The notes under the pieces were generated by a model that saw nothing but the letters and a program-made list of their open reading frames with translations, was not told where the DNA came from and did not search any database. DNA of 62,000 nt from Phoronis australis (Eukaryota; Phoronida; Phoronidae), in the NCBI GenBank assembly GCA_002633005.1, contig NMRA01000427.1:7518-69517 (forward strand), read 5' to 3'. The stretch's first letter is position 1, and every line of letters starts with the position of its first letter. Shown here piece after piece: positions 13,101 to 25,100 of this stretch. A program made the position numbers and the translations under genes.

Positions 13101-16100
13101 TGAATGATAAAGAATTACCAACTGTAAGCAAATTTCAAAATCACCTCTCGCCTGAGTTAAGAGCGGCGTGATGAGCAGTTTCAATCGAAAGTTCGCATCA
13201 TGGAGTCATGGAAGAAACAGTGTGTTATAGACCCTAAAATTTTGACCTATTCTGAAGACACAGCGATGCGCTTTTTCAATATCTCATTCTTTCGATTAGT
13301 AAATCCTCTCTCTACGTTACTATTATAGTCGATTTCATAAAGTAAGTTTAAAGTTAAACCTGGTTTAAATTGAACTTAGACAGTGTTTAAAAAAATCCGT
13401 TCTTCATGAAGGTAGCTTACCTGCTTTTACCCCCTTTTAGACCTGGTCTAAGTCAGTTTTCCTTTCACCAGCGAGGTCTTTATTACTGAGACCTGTATTA
13501 GATCTTAATTCATGTTGAACTTGGTGGGACCCAAGATTAATATTGCTAAATATGGCAGAAATGCACGATATATGTGTGCTGAACCTTGGACCTGAATGAT
13601 GCCGAGGTTTGCCTCACCGACGCAATTTTAGAGCGAGAATGGAGTATTTTCGTCCAGTTTTACGATATCACGAGGTCAAATGTACATTTAGACGAGTACA
13701 TGTACGTGTTGCAGGGTGCCCTTCGGACTCCTCAGACTACGACTGACCGAGTAGGGCTTCATCGTCGTAAGCTTTACGGGAGGGAATGATGAGAGTATCC
13801 ACCTCCATTGGTCTCATATTCAGGTTACCGGGCCGAAGTCCTCCACTTTTTGGCCGCAAAAATATACCGAAAAAATGACACGGACATAAATTTGGGCTTT
13901 TATTTAGTATGTGGCGTCTAATCTTAAAAATGCGATTTAATGCGACTGTGCACTGTTGTTGGGCACAGGTATTACAAAATAAAAAAATACCTTTTATATT
14001 TCTTTGAACTGCCATTGGCTCCCTCAACACTGATTTTTCTTTGCAATTTTACACCGACGAAATTTTCTCTCACGCCACCGTTTTTGAGTGATGCCTTTAA
14101 ACATTTGTCGCCGCTCTTTCCCCAAGCATTACTTGATAATACCCATGTCGCGACCATGATAGCCGATAAGAGGTGTTGCTGCAGTTAAATCATCCCTTAT
14201 AAATGTGATGATGTATTCAACCTGACTGCGAATATCTTTGGGTTGAGTTTCCATGAGATGATTACAACCGAATGTTTTGTCACAGTTAAACTAACCCCCT
14301 GCCCTACTCCACACAAATTTGGCGCCAGCCGGGTTGAGTGGGTATAGGAATTTCTGGTTGCGTATAAAGGACACCAGTGGCATTTGTTCGAATCTGAGTA
14401 TGTTCATGTTGCAAGCAGGATTGTGAAATTAACCACGAAAATCAGCTTTTATTTGATTATTTAAAGATCTTCAAAAGAAACACTTCAAGAATTCAAATGA
14501 TACAGGAAAGCATTGAAAAAAAAATGGTTATGAAGCCATAGAAATTTGGTCTTGAAGTTCTTCAGACTGTACCCTTTATACGGCGGCCGATTCCATTGTG
14601 ATTTTGAATACATTAATTTTTCGTTAATTGGGCCGAATGTCTTGATAATGTTGTGCTTTGTACGATTTTTTGTATTTTGTGATGGATCTGGAGTCTTATT
14701 TCCTTCCTCTCGTAAACAGTTGACCATGCCGGATCTACAGAGAGGCAAAGGGCCAATTACCCGGTCCGAAAGAGGGCCAATGAAAAAGAAAGGCTAAATA
14801 TTATCATTGGTTCGTCGGACTCGCTGCTGGCTGCACTCGGTCTATTTCGTTATATGTGACGTAATTAGCGGCACAAGAATCGTCTTTTAAGCTTTCGTTT
14901 CCGTTGGGTTTGGATGAATTTATCACCAACCAACTACCAACACAACCCCACCCCGCCCACACAATCAGTTTAAAACACCTTAACTCTAATTAATACATGT
15001 AGTTTAAATAAGGCTGTAACTTATTTCTATTACCTTCCCACAACCAATCGGAATTAAAACTGTTTGCATACACCTAATTAAAACGGTGCTTACCTTTTAT
15101 TTGTACGGTTTAATCTTAGTTTTCCGCCACCAGAAAGCGAATTATTGACAATGAGATATATTATCATTTTATTGGCACGATTTTGTCTAAGAAGCAATTG
15201 CATTGAGGATTTAATCAAGACTGAAAATAAATAGCGAATTAGTTTTATTCAATAACTGAATGTTAAAGACCATTGACTGACAGGGTCATTGTTTTAGAAC
15301 TGCCCGATCCATGTTACTCTAACCCTTGCTTAAAGGATGGAATATGTATCCTACGTGGAGGGGCGGACTTTATCTGCAGCTGTCACCCCGGGTATTCCGG
15401 CAATTATTGTGAAAATGGTAAGTACTATTAGGCTATGTGCACACAATTTCGTAGTCATACTGTGGTTAACACTGTGACATTGGATCACATTGATTAACCG
15501 ATTGTCCCAACATTCGGACATTTAAATTAACTAGAATACTGTATAGAACAAAATCAGACTGATAATTGTTAAAGCAGTTACAACCTCACCTGATTTTCGT
15601 CACAAAAACAACCTTTGGTTCAGATAACTTGCCATTGATGTTGGTATTAAATGAGTCCTTACTCAAACTGGAGGTGCTTTCAGACCAGGCACCTCAAATT
15701 GGTTGTCGTGCACCGAGCACTGAATGATAAAGAATTACCAACTGTAAGCAAACTCCAAAATCACCTCTCGCCTGAGTTAAGAGCGGCGTGATGAGCAGTT
15801 TCAATCGAAAGTTCGCATCATGGAGTCATGGAAGAAACAGTGTGTTATAGACCCTAAAATTTTGACCTATTCTGAAGACTAAGACACAGCGATGCGCTTT
15901 TTCAATATCTCATTCTTTCGATTAGTAAATCCTCTCTCTACGTTACTATTATAGTCGATTTCATAAAGTAAGTTTAAAGTTAAACCTGGTTTAAATTGAA
16001 CTTAGACAGTGTTTAAAAAAATCCGTTCTTCATGAAGGTAGCTTACCTGCTTTTACCCCCTTTTAGACCTGGTCTAAGTCAGTTTTCCTTTCACCAGCGA

Positions 16101-19100
16101 GGTCTATATTACTGAGACCTGTATTAGATCTTAATTCATGTTGAACTTGGTGGGACCCAAGTTTAATATTGCTTAATATGGCAGAAATGCACGATATATG
16201 TGTGCTGAACTGTGGACCTGAATGATGCCGCGGTTTGTCTCACCGACGCAATTTTAAAGCGAGAATGGAGTATTTTCGTTCAGTTTTACGACAACACGAG
16301 GTCAAATGTATGTATAGACGATGTACGTGTTGCGGGGTGTCTTTCGGATCAGACTACGACTGACCGAGTATGGCATCATCGTCGTAAGCTCTACGGGAGC
16401 GAATGATGACAGCATCCACCTCCATTGGTCGCATATTCAGGTTGCCGGGCCGAAGTCCCCCACTTTTTGGCCGCAAAAATAAACAGCGAAAATGACACAG
16501 CTTTTTTTAGTATGTTGCGCCTAACCTTAAAAATGCGATTTAATGCCACTGTGTACTTCTGTTGGGCACAGGTATTACAAAATAAAAAAGTCCCCTTTTG
16601 ATCTCTTTGATCTGCCATTGGCTCCCTCAACATTTTTCTTTGCAATTTTACACAGACGAAATTTTCTCTCACGCCACCATTTTTTGAGTGATGCCCTTTA
16701 AATATGTGTCGCTGCTTTTTCCCCAAGCATTCCTTGATAAGACCCATGTCGCGACCAAGATGGCTTATAAGAGGTGTTGCTGAAGTTAAATCATCCCTCA
16801 TGAATGTCATGATGTATTCAACTTGACTGCGAATATCATTGGGTCGAGTTTCAATGAGATAATTACACCCAATAGTTTTGCCACAGTTAAACGTAACCCC
16901 ATGCCCTACTCCACACAAATTTGGCGCCAGCCGGGTTGAGTGGGTATAGGAATTTCTTGTTGCGTATAAAGGGCACCAGTGGCATTTGCTAGAATCTGAG
17001 TACGTTCGTGTTGCAAGCAGGATTGTGAAATTAACCACGAAAATCAGCTTTCATTTGATTATTTAAAGATCTTCAAAAGTAACACTTGAAGAATTCAAGT
17101 GATACGGGAAAGCATTGACAAAATCGTTATGAAGGCATAGAAAAGTGGTCTTCAAGTTCTTCAGACTGAATCCTTTATACGGCGGCCTATTCTATTGCGT
17201 TTTCGAATACATTAATGTTTCGTTAATTGTGCCGACTGTCTTGATAATGTTGTGTTTAGCGGCCGTAACGACAAAAATCGTCTTTCATTTCCTTTTTGTT
17301 TGGATGAATCCATCACCAACCAACTCCCAACACAACCCCACCCCGCCCACACAATCAGTTTAAAACACCTTAACTCTAATTAATAGTTTAAATAAGGCTC
17401 TAACTTATTTCTTTTACCTTCCCACATCCAATCGGATTTAAAACTGCTTGCATACACCTAATTAAAACGGTGCTTACCTTTTTATTTGGACGGTTTATTA
17501 TTAGTTTTACACCACCAGAAAGCGAATTATTGACAATGCGATATACTATCATTTTATTGGCACGATTTTTGTCTAAGAAGCAAATGCACTGACGATTAAT
17601 CAAGAATGAAAATAAATAGCGAATTAGTTTTTTTTCAGTAACTGAATGTTAAAGACCATTGACTCACAGGATCATTGTTTTAGAACTGCCTGATCCCTGT
17701 CACTCTCACCCTTGCTTAAATAATGGAACATGTACCCTACGTGGAGGAGCGGACTTTACATGCAGCTGTCACCCCGGGTATTCCGGCAATTATTGTGAAA
17801 ATGGTAAGTACTATTAGGCTATTTCCACACAATTTTGTCACAAAAACAACCTTTGGTTCAGATAACTTGCCATTTAAGTTGGTAAGACACAGCGAAGCGC
17901 TTTTTCAATATCTCATTCTTTCGTTTAGTAAATCTTGTCTCTACGTTACTATTATAGTCAAGTTTATGCCACGTGTGTTACAGTATATGTCCTCAAGTAC
18001 CTAACTTGTTTGACTAGTTATATGTGGAAGGTTGGGTGAATATTGCAGTCATTTCTGTCTGGGCATCACGGGTCCGCTTCTAAACCTCATAAACCCCTTG
18101 CAGGATCTTAATTAGGCTTAGCAGGTGTGTTCCAATGAGGGTGATGGGCGGATGACGACAAATTATCATAATTCGACTACCGTTGTACCACCTAGTGGGA
18201 TATTTAACTATTTTACCATTGCCTCTGTATTTTAAAAATCCTTACAAGAGTTTTCATGCATTTCGGTTTCCATTAAGGGGGATCACAACAGCTTACCGTT
18301 TTCAAAACCCTTTGACGGTTATGATCCTCCTATTGAACAATTTTTTTTTTAAATTTCGAGTCCACGTTTGTTGAGGACACCGCAATTGGTGTTGATTTCG
18401 GACTTGTTCAACTACACCGACTACTCCAACTGGAAGTTTCTTTTGCGTGCGCGGCTGCATTTCCTTAATCTTTTGGAAGAACTACGGGAAATTAGACAGT
18501 GGAGCTGACCATACATGGTGGAGCTCTATCGACTAAACTACTCGAACGATAATTGTTAACATTGCCAGATGTGTTCATGATGAAAAGACCCTGTCTGACG
18601 TAATCATTCAGATGGATTCAGCAGTTTTGGCTCTTGGTATTGGCGTTGCTTTGTGTGTGTCCTAAATTCTCTGTAGGATCTTTGTGAAAATTAGCAGACG
18701 AGATTCCATGGAGATGATAACATATCAGGGCGAGCCTCAGCCTATTTGGCTACCACCGTGCCCTCGGTGGCAGTTTTAGTTCATGGATCTGGATAGCATT
18801 TGGCAAAAAGGAAGTCTTCTGTTGTAGTATGTATTCGTGTATTTTTGCATCACCTGCAGTAGTAGCTATTTTTTCGAGTCCATTGTTTGGCTTCTTTCAT
18901 TTTGCCTCTGTATCTTCATAATTTTCCAGTAATTATCGAAATTTTGCAAACACGTTTCTTATAATGAAGCGAAAGTATCTTATTTTGGAATGAATGCAAC
19001 GTATTGTGTGCAAAATACTGGCTATTTTTGACAATCATAAACACCATTAGGAGCACACCAGCGCGTGTCAGCGTTCCGCATTGCGCTTGTTTTCCTATAT

Positions 19101-22100
19101 GTGACATACATGTATGGCCAATGCTCCCTGTTATTTTCCTTTGTGATTTCCACTGCCGTGTTCCGTAGACACGAGACGAAAGCTGACGCAGGTCCTAGGG
19201 CAGGGCGTGACAAGATAGGGTTTTTCGCAAGTCTCTTCGGTCTACGAATGCAGCCCTGTTTACAGAATTAGTAGAAACCTGCCATGGTTCAGTCACCCCG
19301 GGGCATGTTGATTCAAATAAATCTCATCACGAGTGACCGTGAAACGAAATCATGTGTGCGCTTTGTGGTAGCTTATGCATGACTATCGCCATAACATGTC
19401 GACAGTGCCATCTACTCTCGGCGTACGCGGAACGTATGTTCAAAGACCTTTATGTAAGACTGAGCTAGGTTCTTATCGATGCTCCCAACAAAGCACGCAT
19501 CACCAGCAATTCCCCAGGGGTGTCTTCAAACAGTTTCATCATGATGGAGAATAACAACTGATGCAGAGAAATACAGTTATCCATTCAAAATGTTGTGAAA
19601 TTTTCAACATCTGCCCTTCTTGATATCTTCTTCAGTGTATTTTTGGGGCGCTGCAAAAGGATGTTGTTATATGTTGTGTTGAATTTTTATCCGCCTCGTC
19701 ACGGTTCATGGGAGATCTCTCTTTCCTGATGTGGATCGAATCTATTATCTTCTTTTTAAATAACTGGCCTCAATGCTGATGAAATTTAAGAACGACCCGA
19801 ATCAATAAATTACAGCAGTTTTTGGTAACAGTAAGATTAAGAAAACGGAAACTCGCCGCACAATAAGGTTGAATGTTACAAGTGTAAGGAATTCTATATC
19901 AGACTCACACAGAGACGTCTCTATGACAGGCTTAAAGAACATCACACATGGGAAAAAACATCGTCTATAGGCATTGTGTTAGCAACAATCACCAAGTCAA
20001 TTTGGTTAGTATTATCTGTAGAGAACCTATAAAGGAATTACTGTACAGTAACGAGCCATTGGTCATTCAGGTCCAGCATGCTACTGATTCTCTGAATAGC
20101 ATGCAGAGCTCAGTCACCTTGCAACTATGGTGATTACCTTTCTTACTATTACATGTATATTTTGCTACTCTCATTTCACTACATGGATGTTACCTGACTA
20201 GAATGTCGACACTTGCTGTCTTATTGTATATTATTATCCTGATGATGAATGAACATGATTTTTTATTTTGTGCGCTGATTGTCCGATTTTTTTACCAATG
20301 AGTAATGTGGTTTTCTCCAGTTGTATGATCTGTGATTGCAGATTTTTTAAACTCGCTTATAGGGGAATCTCTTGGAAATGTGCTGAAGGGTTTATTGAGA
20401 GTCACCGTGTCAACCCCTTTCTGATGTTCCTTGAAATGATATTTAAAATTAATATAAGTCTCGCCTGTATATGTTTGATCAAAGGGGGCACAAAGTATTT
20501 TCCAGAGAATCCCATTGGAGTCTTCATTGTCGCGTTTATCCCTCGGATGTACAACCGACTCTGCAAAGTCATGTGTGGCGTCATCGCCGTTCCGATCCCA
20601 TACACTCTACTCAGAGCCTTAGAAATGCCCCAGACATACATTATCAGGACGAGTTGACAGATTTAGACTTTGAATAAGACCATTCGGGTAACCAGACCAC
20701 GACCAGGAGTCAATGGACCTTTCTTAATATTGCCTCATGAATATAAAGTGAAAATCCAAAGCGAGGCTAGGACTGATAGACTACTGTTTACAATCATGGC
20801 AGCCTCTTCTGCGCTAACTGATCGAGACCTCACACTTGTTCCAAACTTGACATTTGGCTTTGTGGAGTCATATTGCAAAAATTCCTCGCAGTCATCAGGA
20901 AAGAATCATCTCTCCAAAGGGTACAAGTATTTCAGCAAAGGTTACATTACATCAATAAGAAGTAAGTAGTTTTATAGGCTGCATAAAAATTCTTAAGTTG
21001 TTGTTGTTAAAATGTCAGCTGGTCAGTCATAACAAACCTGTTTCACTAGGTTTTTGTTTTACAAAAAGAAAGCAATGATACCAAGTTCACCACGAGTGAT
21101 AAAACTACTGGCCAAATTATATTTGAAATGCTGAGGGCTGTCAGATTTATTTGTAAATTCATAAGATTATTTCAAAAGTCGTTGATTCAGTTGTGTGGAT
21201 CTTGACTGAACAACCGCAGGCCCTTAGGATGTTTTCAGTTTAATTAATTTACGACATTTCGTCAAATACAACTTATGTTTCGTGGGCGGTGCATGTGTTT
21301 CTATTATGTACTCATATTTTAATTCAATCTGAATTGGTCTCTTGTTTTATATATATCTGGACAGTTTAGAGGTAATCAACTAAAACATTATTTTTGTTTT
21401 CAGGAACGCCTGTTGCAAGTGTTTGCAAGTTGCAAGCAAAATGTTTCAGATCTCAGAGAAAAAAATGAACCACCCCATGACTTATCTGTAATTATGAAGT
21501 CACTAAAATGATTTGAGGTAGCGTGCTAATTTATATTGATATGAGTATGTATTGACTTAATTACATTTGGTGTAGAAAAACATTAAATTGACCTTGTTGG
21601 TGGTATTAGAAAATGTTTATTTTCTGCTATGATCAAATTTGAATTTAAACTTATTCAGATTAGACAATATAATGTTTCAGCAATAGGTGATTTGCATGTT
21701 GCCAATTTAAAATCATTTTATTTAAAATGATGTCAAAATTTCCATCGACATACACTAACTCAACTAGCACTATCAAATATTCATATCAATTTGCTTTAAA
21801 ATTCTAAGAAATTGCATTTTATTATTGCAGATTGATCCTAGTCATGTGCCTGTGGTGACAAAAGCAAGTTGCTCATGTGCAAAAGGTCTTGGATAAGCCT
21901 GTGGCCACATTACGGTATTGTTATATCAAATAGCCAATGGCAAGCTTCTGAGGGTTGCTTCTGTACCTGAGAATGTTGCTAAGACCTCCCTGCAACAAAC
22001 ATGGCACCAGCTAGGAGGTGAAAAATACAACCTGTTGTACTTCAGAATTTACAAGTTGCAGGCTGTATGGCAGTGCTGAGCGTGAAGAACCAAGGAGGGC

Positions 22101-25100
22101 TGTGGCATATGTGTTGACAAACCCTATCAGAACAAATTATCCTTCCCTTCATTCTTTGAAACGGTCACTTGAAGCCATTCAAAGCAACATGTTGGTACTT
22201 GCTGCGCTCTCACAGTGTCCAATTGACCAGGAAAATACTAAGTTTGGCCTTTTCCCTAAGGGCTCTGTCGCACCACCCACATTTTATTATGAACCTGTAA
22301 TATGGTGTAGAATATCAGGATTTACCAGTTGGGAATGTTTTAAAGAACTGTTTCCAATGTCCTTTACAGCATTATCAGCAATTTGCACTGGAAGGATTGG
22401 TGTTGTCTCTTGACGAGGTTATAGAATTTGAAAGAAAAAAACAGTTTTACAAAGTGGCTCACCTGTTTTGCAAAAATTGAGAAAACACAGAATTAGTGCT
22501 TCAAAAGTTCATGACAGTTGGGTGTGAGAAGGAGGATTTGAAGCTCTTTTGAAACGCCTCAAATCAACTCGTCACGTTCATACTGCTGCCATGTTGGCTT
22601 GTATTGCCAATGAACCGCATGCAGCTGCCAAATACAGTGACGTGATGGCAAGCAGTATTAATATTTATCCATCAGATATCGTAAGTAGTCCATGGTCACC
22701 CTGGATGGCAGTGAGTCTCGACCGTAAAGCGTGTGACCCCCAGCGAGTTCCTGTATTTGGTTTGTTGGATGTCAAATGCCCCCAAAACTCCTCCATTAGT
22801 GAAATCAATATCTGAAAGTTACACCTGATGGAAGATATTTTTTAAATAAGCGGTATCAGTATTTCACACAGATACAAATGCAGCTTGCAGTTACTGGACT
22901 GGAGTGGTGTGACCTGTTCATTTGGCATGAAAACTACCATCATAAGGAAGAGATTCGCTGTGATTTGACATTTTGCCAAGACCTGGAAGATAAGGTAGAC
23001 CACTTTTTCTACAATTTCTATGTCACCTGATTCCCCTGCTAGCTGAGGTGTTACTGTAGTCACTGTATTGTGCCAATTGTATATTGTGTGGTCTCAAGAA
23101 ATAAAGTGAAAGAGTTAAATAACTGTATAAGTTTTGTTGTTTATTGCAAAACCTTTTGTACATGATCATTCGTTTACAATAGGGCCTCTAAAGTTTGCTA
23201 ATAAACAGGCAACTGTCCACAACTGATTTACTGAGCCAGTCACGTTCAAAGGAATGAGAGAGTTAAGCAAGTGATTTTCTTTGATGCGTCTCATGACTCT
23301 CTCCACATGTATTCTGAGGCTGGTTATTTGTTCTGTTTTTCTTATTTCCTCACTTGAAAATTTCCCTTTGTTGCTCATAAAGGGCGGGATGTTCAATTTT
23401 GCACCCTTTTCATTGAGAAGCTTGTTAATTAGAAATCCCTTATCTGCCATCACACTGTCTCCTCGTTCTAGCAAGTCAACAAATCCACTCAGTTTGGTAA
23501 TAGCCACATCTGATATTGAGCCAGTGTACAGAGGCGATACAAATGTTATTGCACCGTGTTGAACTATACAAACTAAGGCTTTAAATGTTGTTTTACCTTT
23601 GTATTGTGAATAGCTTTGAGAGTTTGTCACTAGTGAACCTGGTTGGTCAGTTTTAATTTCAGTGCAATGAATTATGACTCTTTTGGTTGGGCACAACTCC
23701 CTAAATGTACTGGGCATTAATAGCTGTATGTATGTTTTGGATAACCAAATGGGAATTGAACCCAAGACGAAGTACACAAGATTTGCCCAGGTTAATATTT
23801 TCCGACTTACTGTTGCCACTGAGCGAGTGAACCGTACTGATAAGTCTCGCTCTAGCAATCCTGCTCTAAACAGTTCATCAATAAGACTCATACACCTTGG
23901 TCTGCCAGCTCTGCTAACAACTTGTGAAGGCACGTAGTAGTGACTGGCCATTGTTCTTGTTGATTCTTCAAGCCACTTAAAAACATGCAGTGAGTAGTAT
24001 AAGATGGAAACCTAGTATAAAACGATATTAGAGAACCATCGTCACCAAATCTCTTCATTCCAAAACGTTCAATGTTCAAATGTTCTTTTAAAGAATTTAT
24101 TTCCTCATGTTTCTGCTGACACTTTAGTTCTAGTTGATAAAGTTCCATTGTCAAATCCTCTGTGACAGATGCTGTGCCTTCCATGGGCTGATGATCACAA
24201 TTTGTGTCCCCAAATTCAATGTCAGTGACACTTTCAAACAATTCAAAAGTCTTGTCTAGGTATGTGCTTTTCCGTTTAAGTTCTCTTCTTAGTTTTTATC
24301 ACTGGACCATTCAAACAGTGAGGGTATTGCATCAGGCTTCAGCTTTTTTTCTCACAGGTGTCCATTTGAAATCTTGAGGCAAGAAGTGGGCAGAACTAAT
24401 ATGAGTATATTTTGTAACCTGAAATATACAACATGTGTAAATTGAACAATTATCACAGCAAGTGGTTATGTACTATTTTCACATATACGTATATGCAAAA
24501 GCACATTTATCTTTCTAGCAATCAACTATTCATAGCTGTAAAAGTTACATTTATATTCAACAGTATAGATGTGCAAAATGAAATTCAGATGTTACACCAG
24601 GGAAAGTTGTGCTTGCATCATTGCATGGCTGTTTATTTTGAATGCAAAATGATTCATTAGGGGGCATGTGTGTCACCCTGCAGTTTTCTGTGATATAACA
24701 GGTCTATCTGACTGTCTAGAATCCAACCTGAGAAGTCAAGCAATCTTTTAGGTCACCGTTTTTGATAAATTAGTTGAACATTCAAGGTTTGCCATTTTCT
24801 TAGAATTACAGAGAATATACATTTAAAACAAAATTTTACCTTGGATAAGTAAAATGTGCCATAAGGACAGCTAGTATTAGGCAATAATGTGCTTGAAAAT
24901 TGCCATCTATTCAAGCATCAATGCTACTGGTGGTACACTGCACCAAGAGGACATTGATATTCTACTTACTTGGAATGTTGACTATTCCTATCTGCGAATC
25001 TTCACGAGCCACTCTCTTCTTAATTCTTTGTCAGCAGGAAATTTGCAAAATGATAATTCTTTGTTTTTTTTTCTGGTTAGTTGCCTAGCAAGGGATACAA

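Larger units (their letters stand above)
10757..17960 (+). repeat. Tandem triplication of a 2.6-kb unit carrying one EGF exon
   Basis: Copy 1 is 10757-13330, copy 2 is 13331-15956 and copy 3 is 15957-17960. Each begins near gatttcat(c/a)a(a/g), contains a paired AAACCTGGTTT / AGACCTGGTCT region, then about 1.8 kb of intron, a 120-bp EGF exon, and ends near tcattctttcg(a/t)ttagtaa. Copies 1 and 2 look over 90 percent alike by eye. Copy 3 has lost a segment around 17257 (roughly 200 bp) and two segments after its exon (from about 17826). A minus-strand open frame is repeated in each copy (11125-11505, 13737-14030, 16391-17038), but it is not recognised and is probably carried passively. Confidence 0.9.

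Noticed and set aside
11924-14797. 83-codon frame found in triplication copies 1 and 2 (11924-12175, 14546-14797)
   Set aside because: Starts on GTG rather than ATG, is disrupted in copy 3, and similarity is explained by the DNA duplication.
20268-20657. 129-codon plus frame left of the DNA transposon
   Set aside because: No recognisable motif. It lies between the GIY-YIG relic and the ISL2EU coding start and could be non-coding transposon flank.
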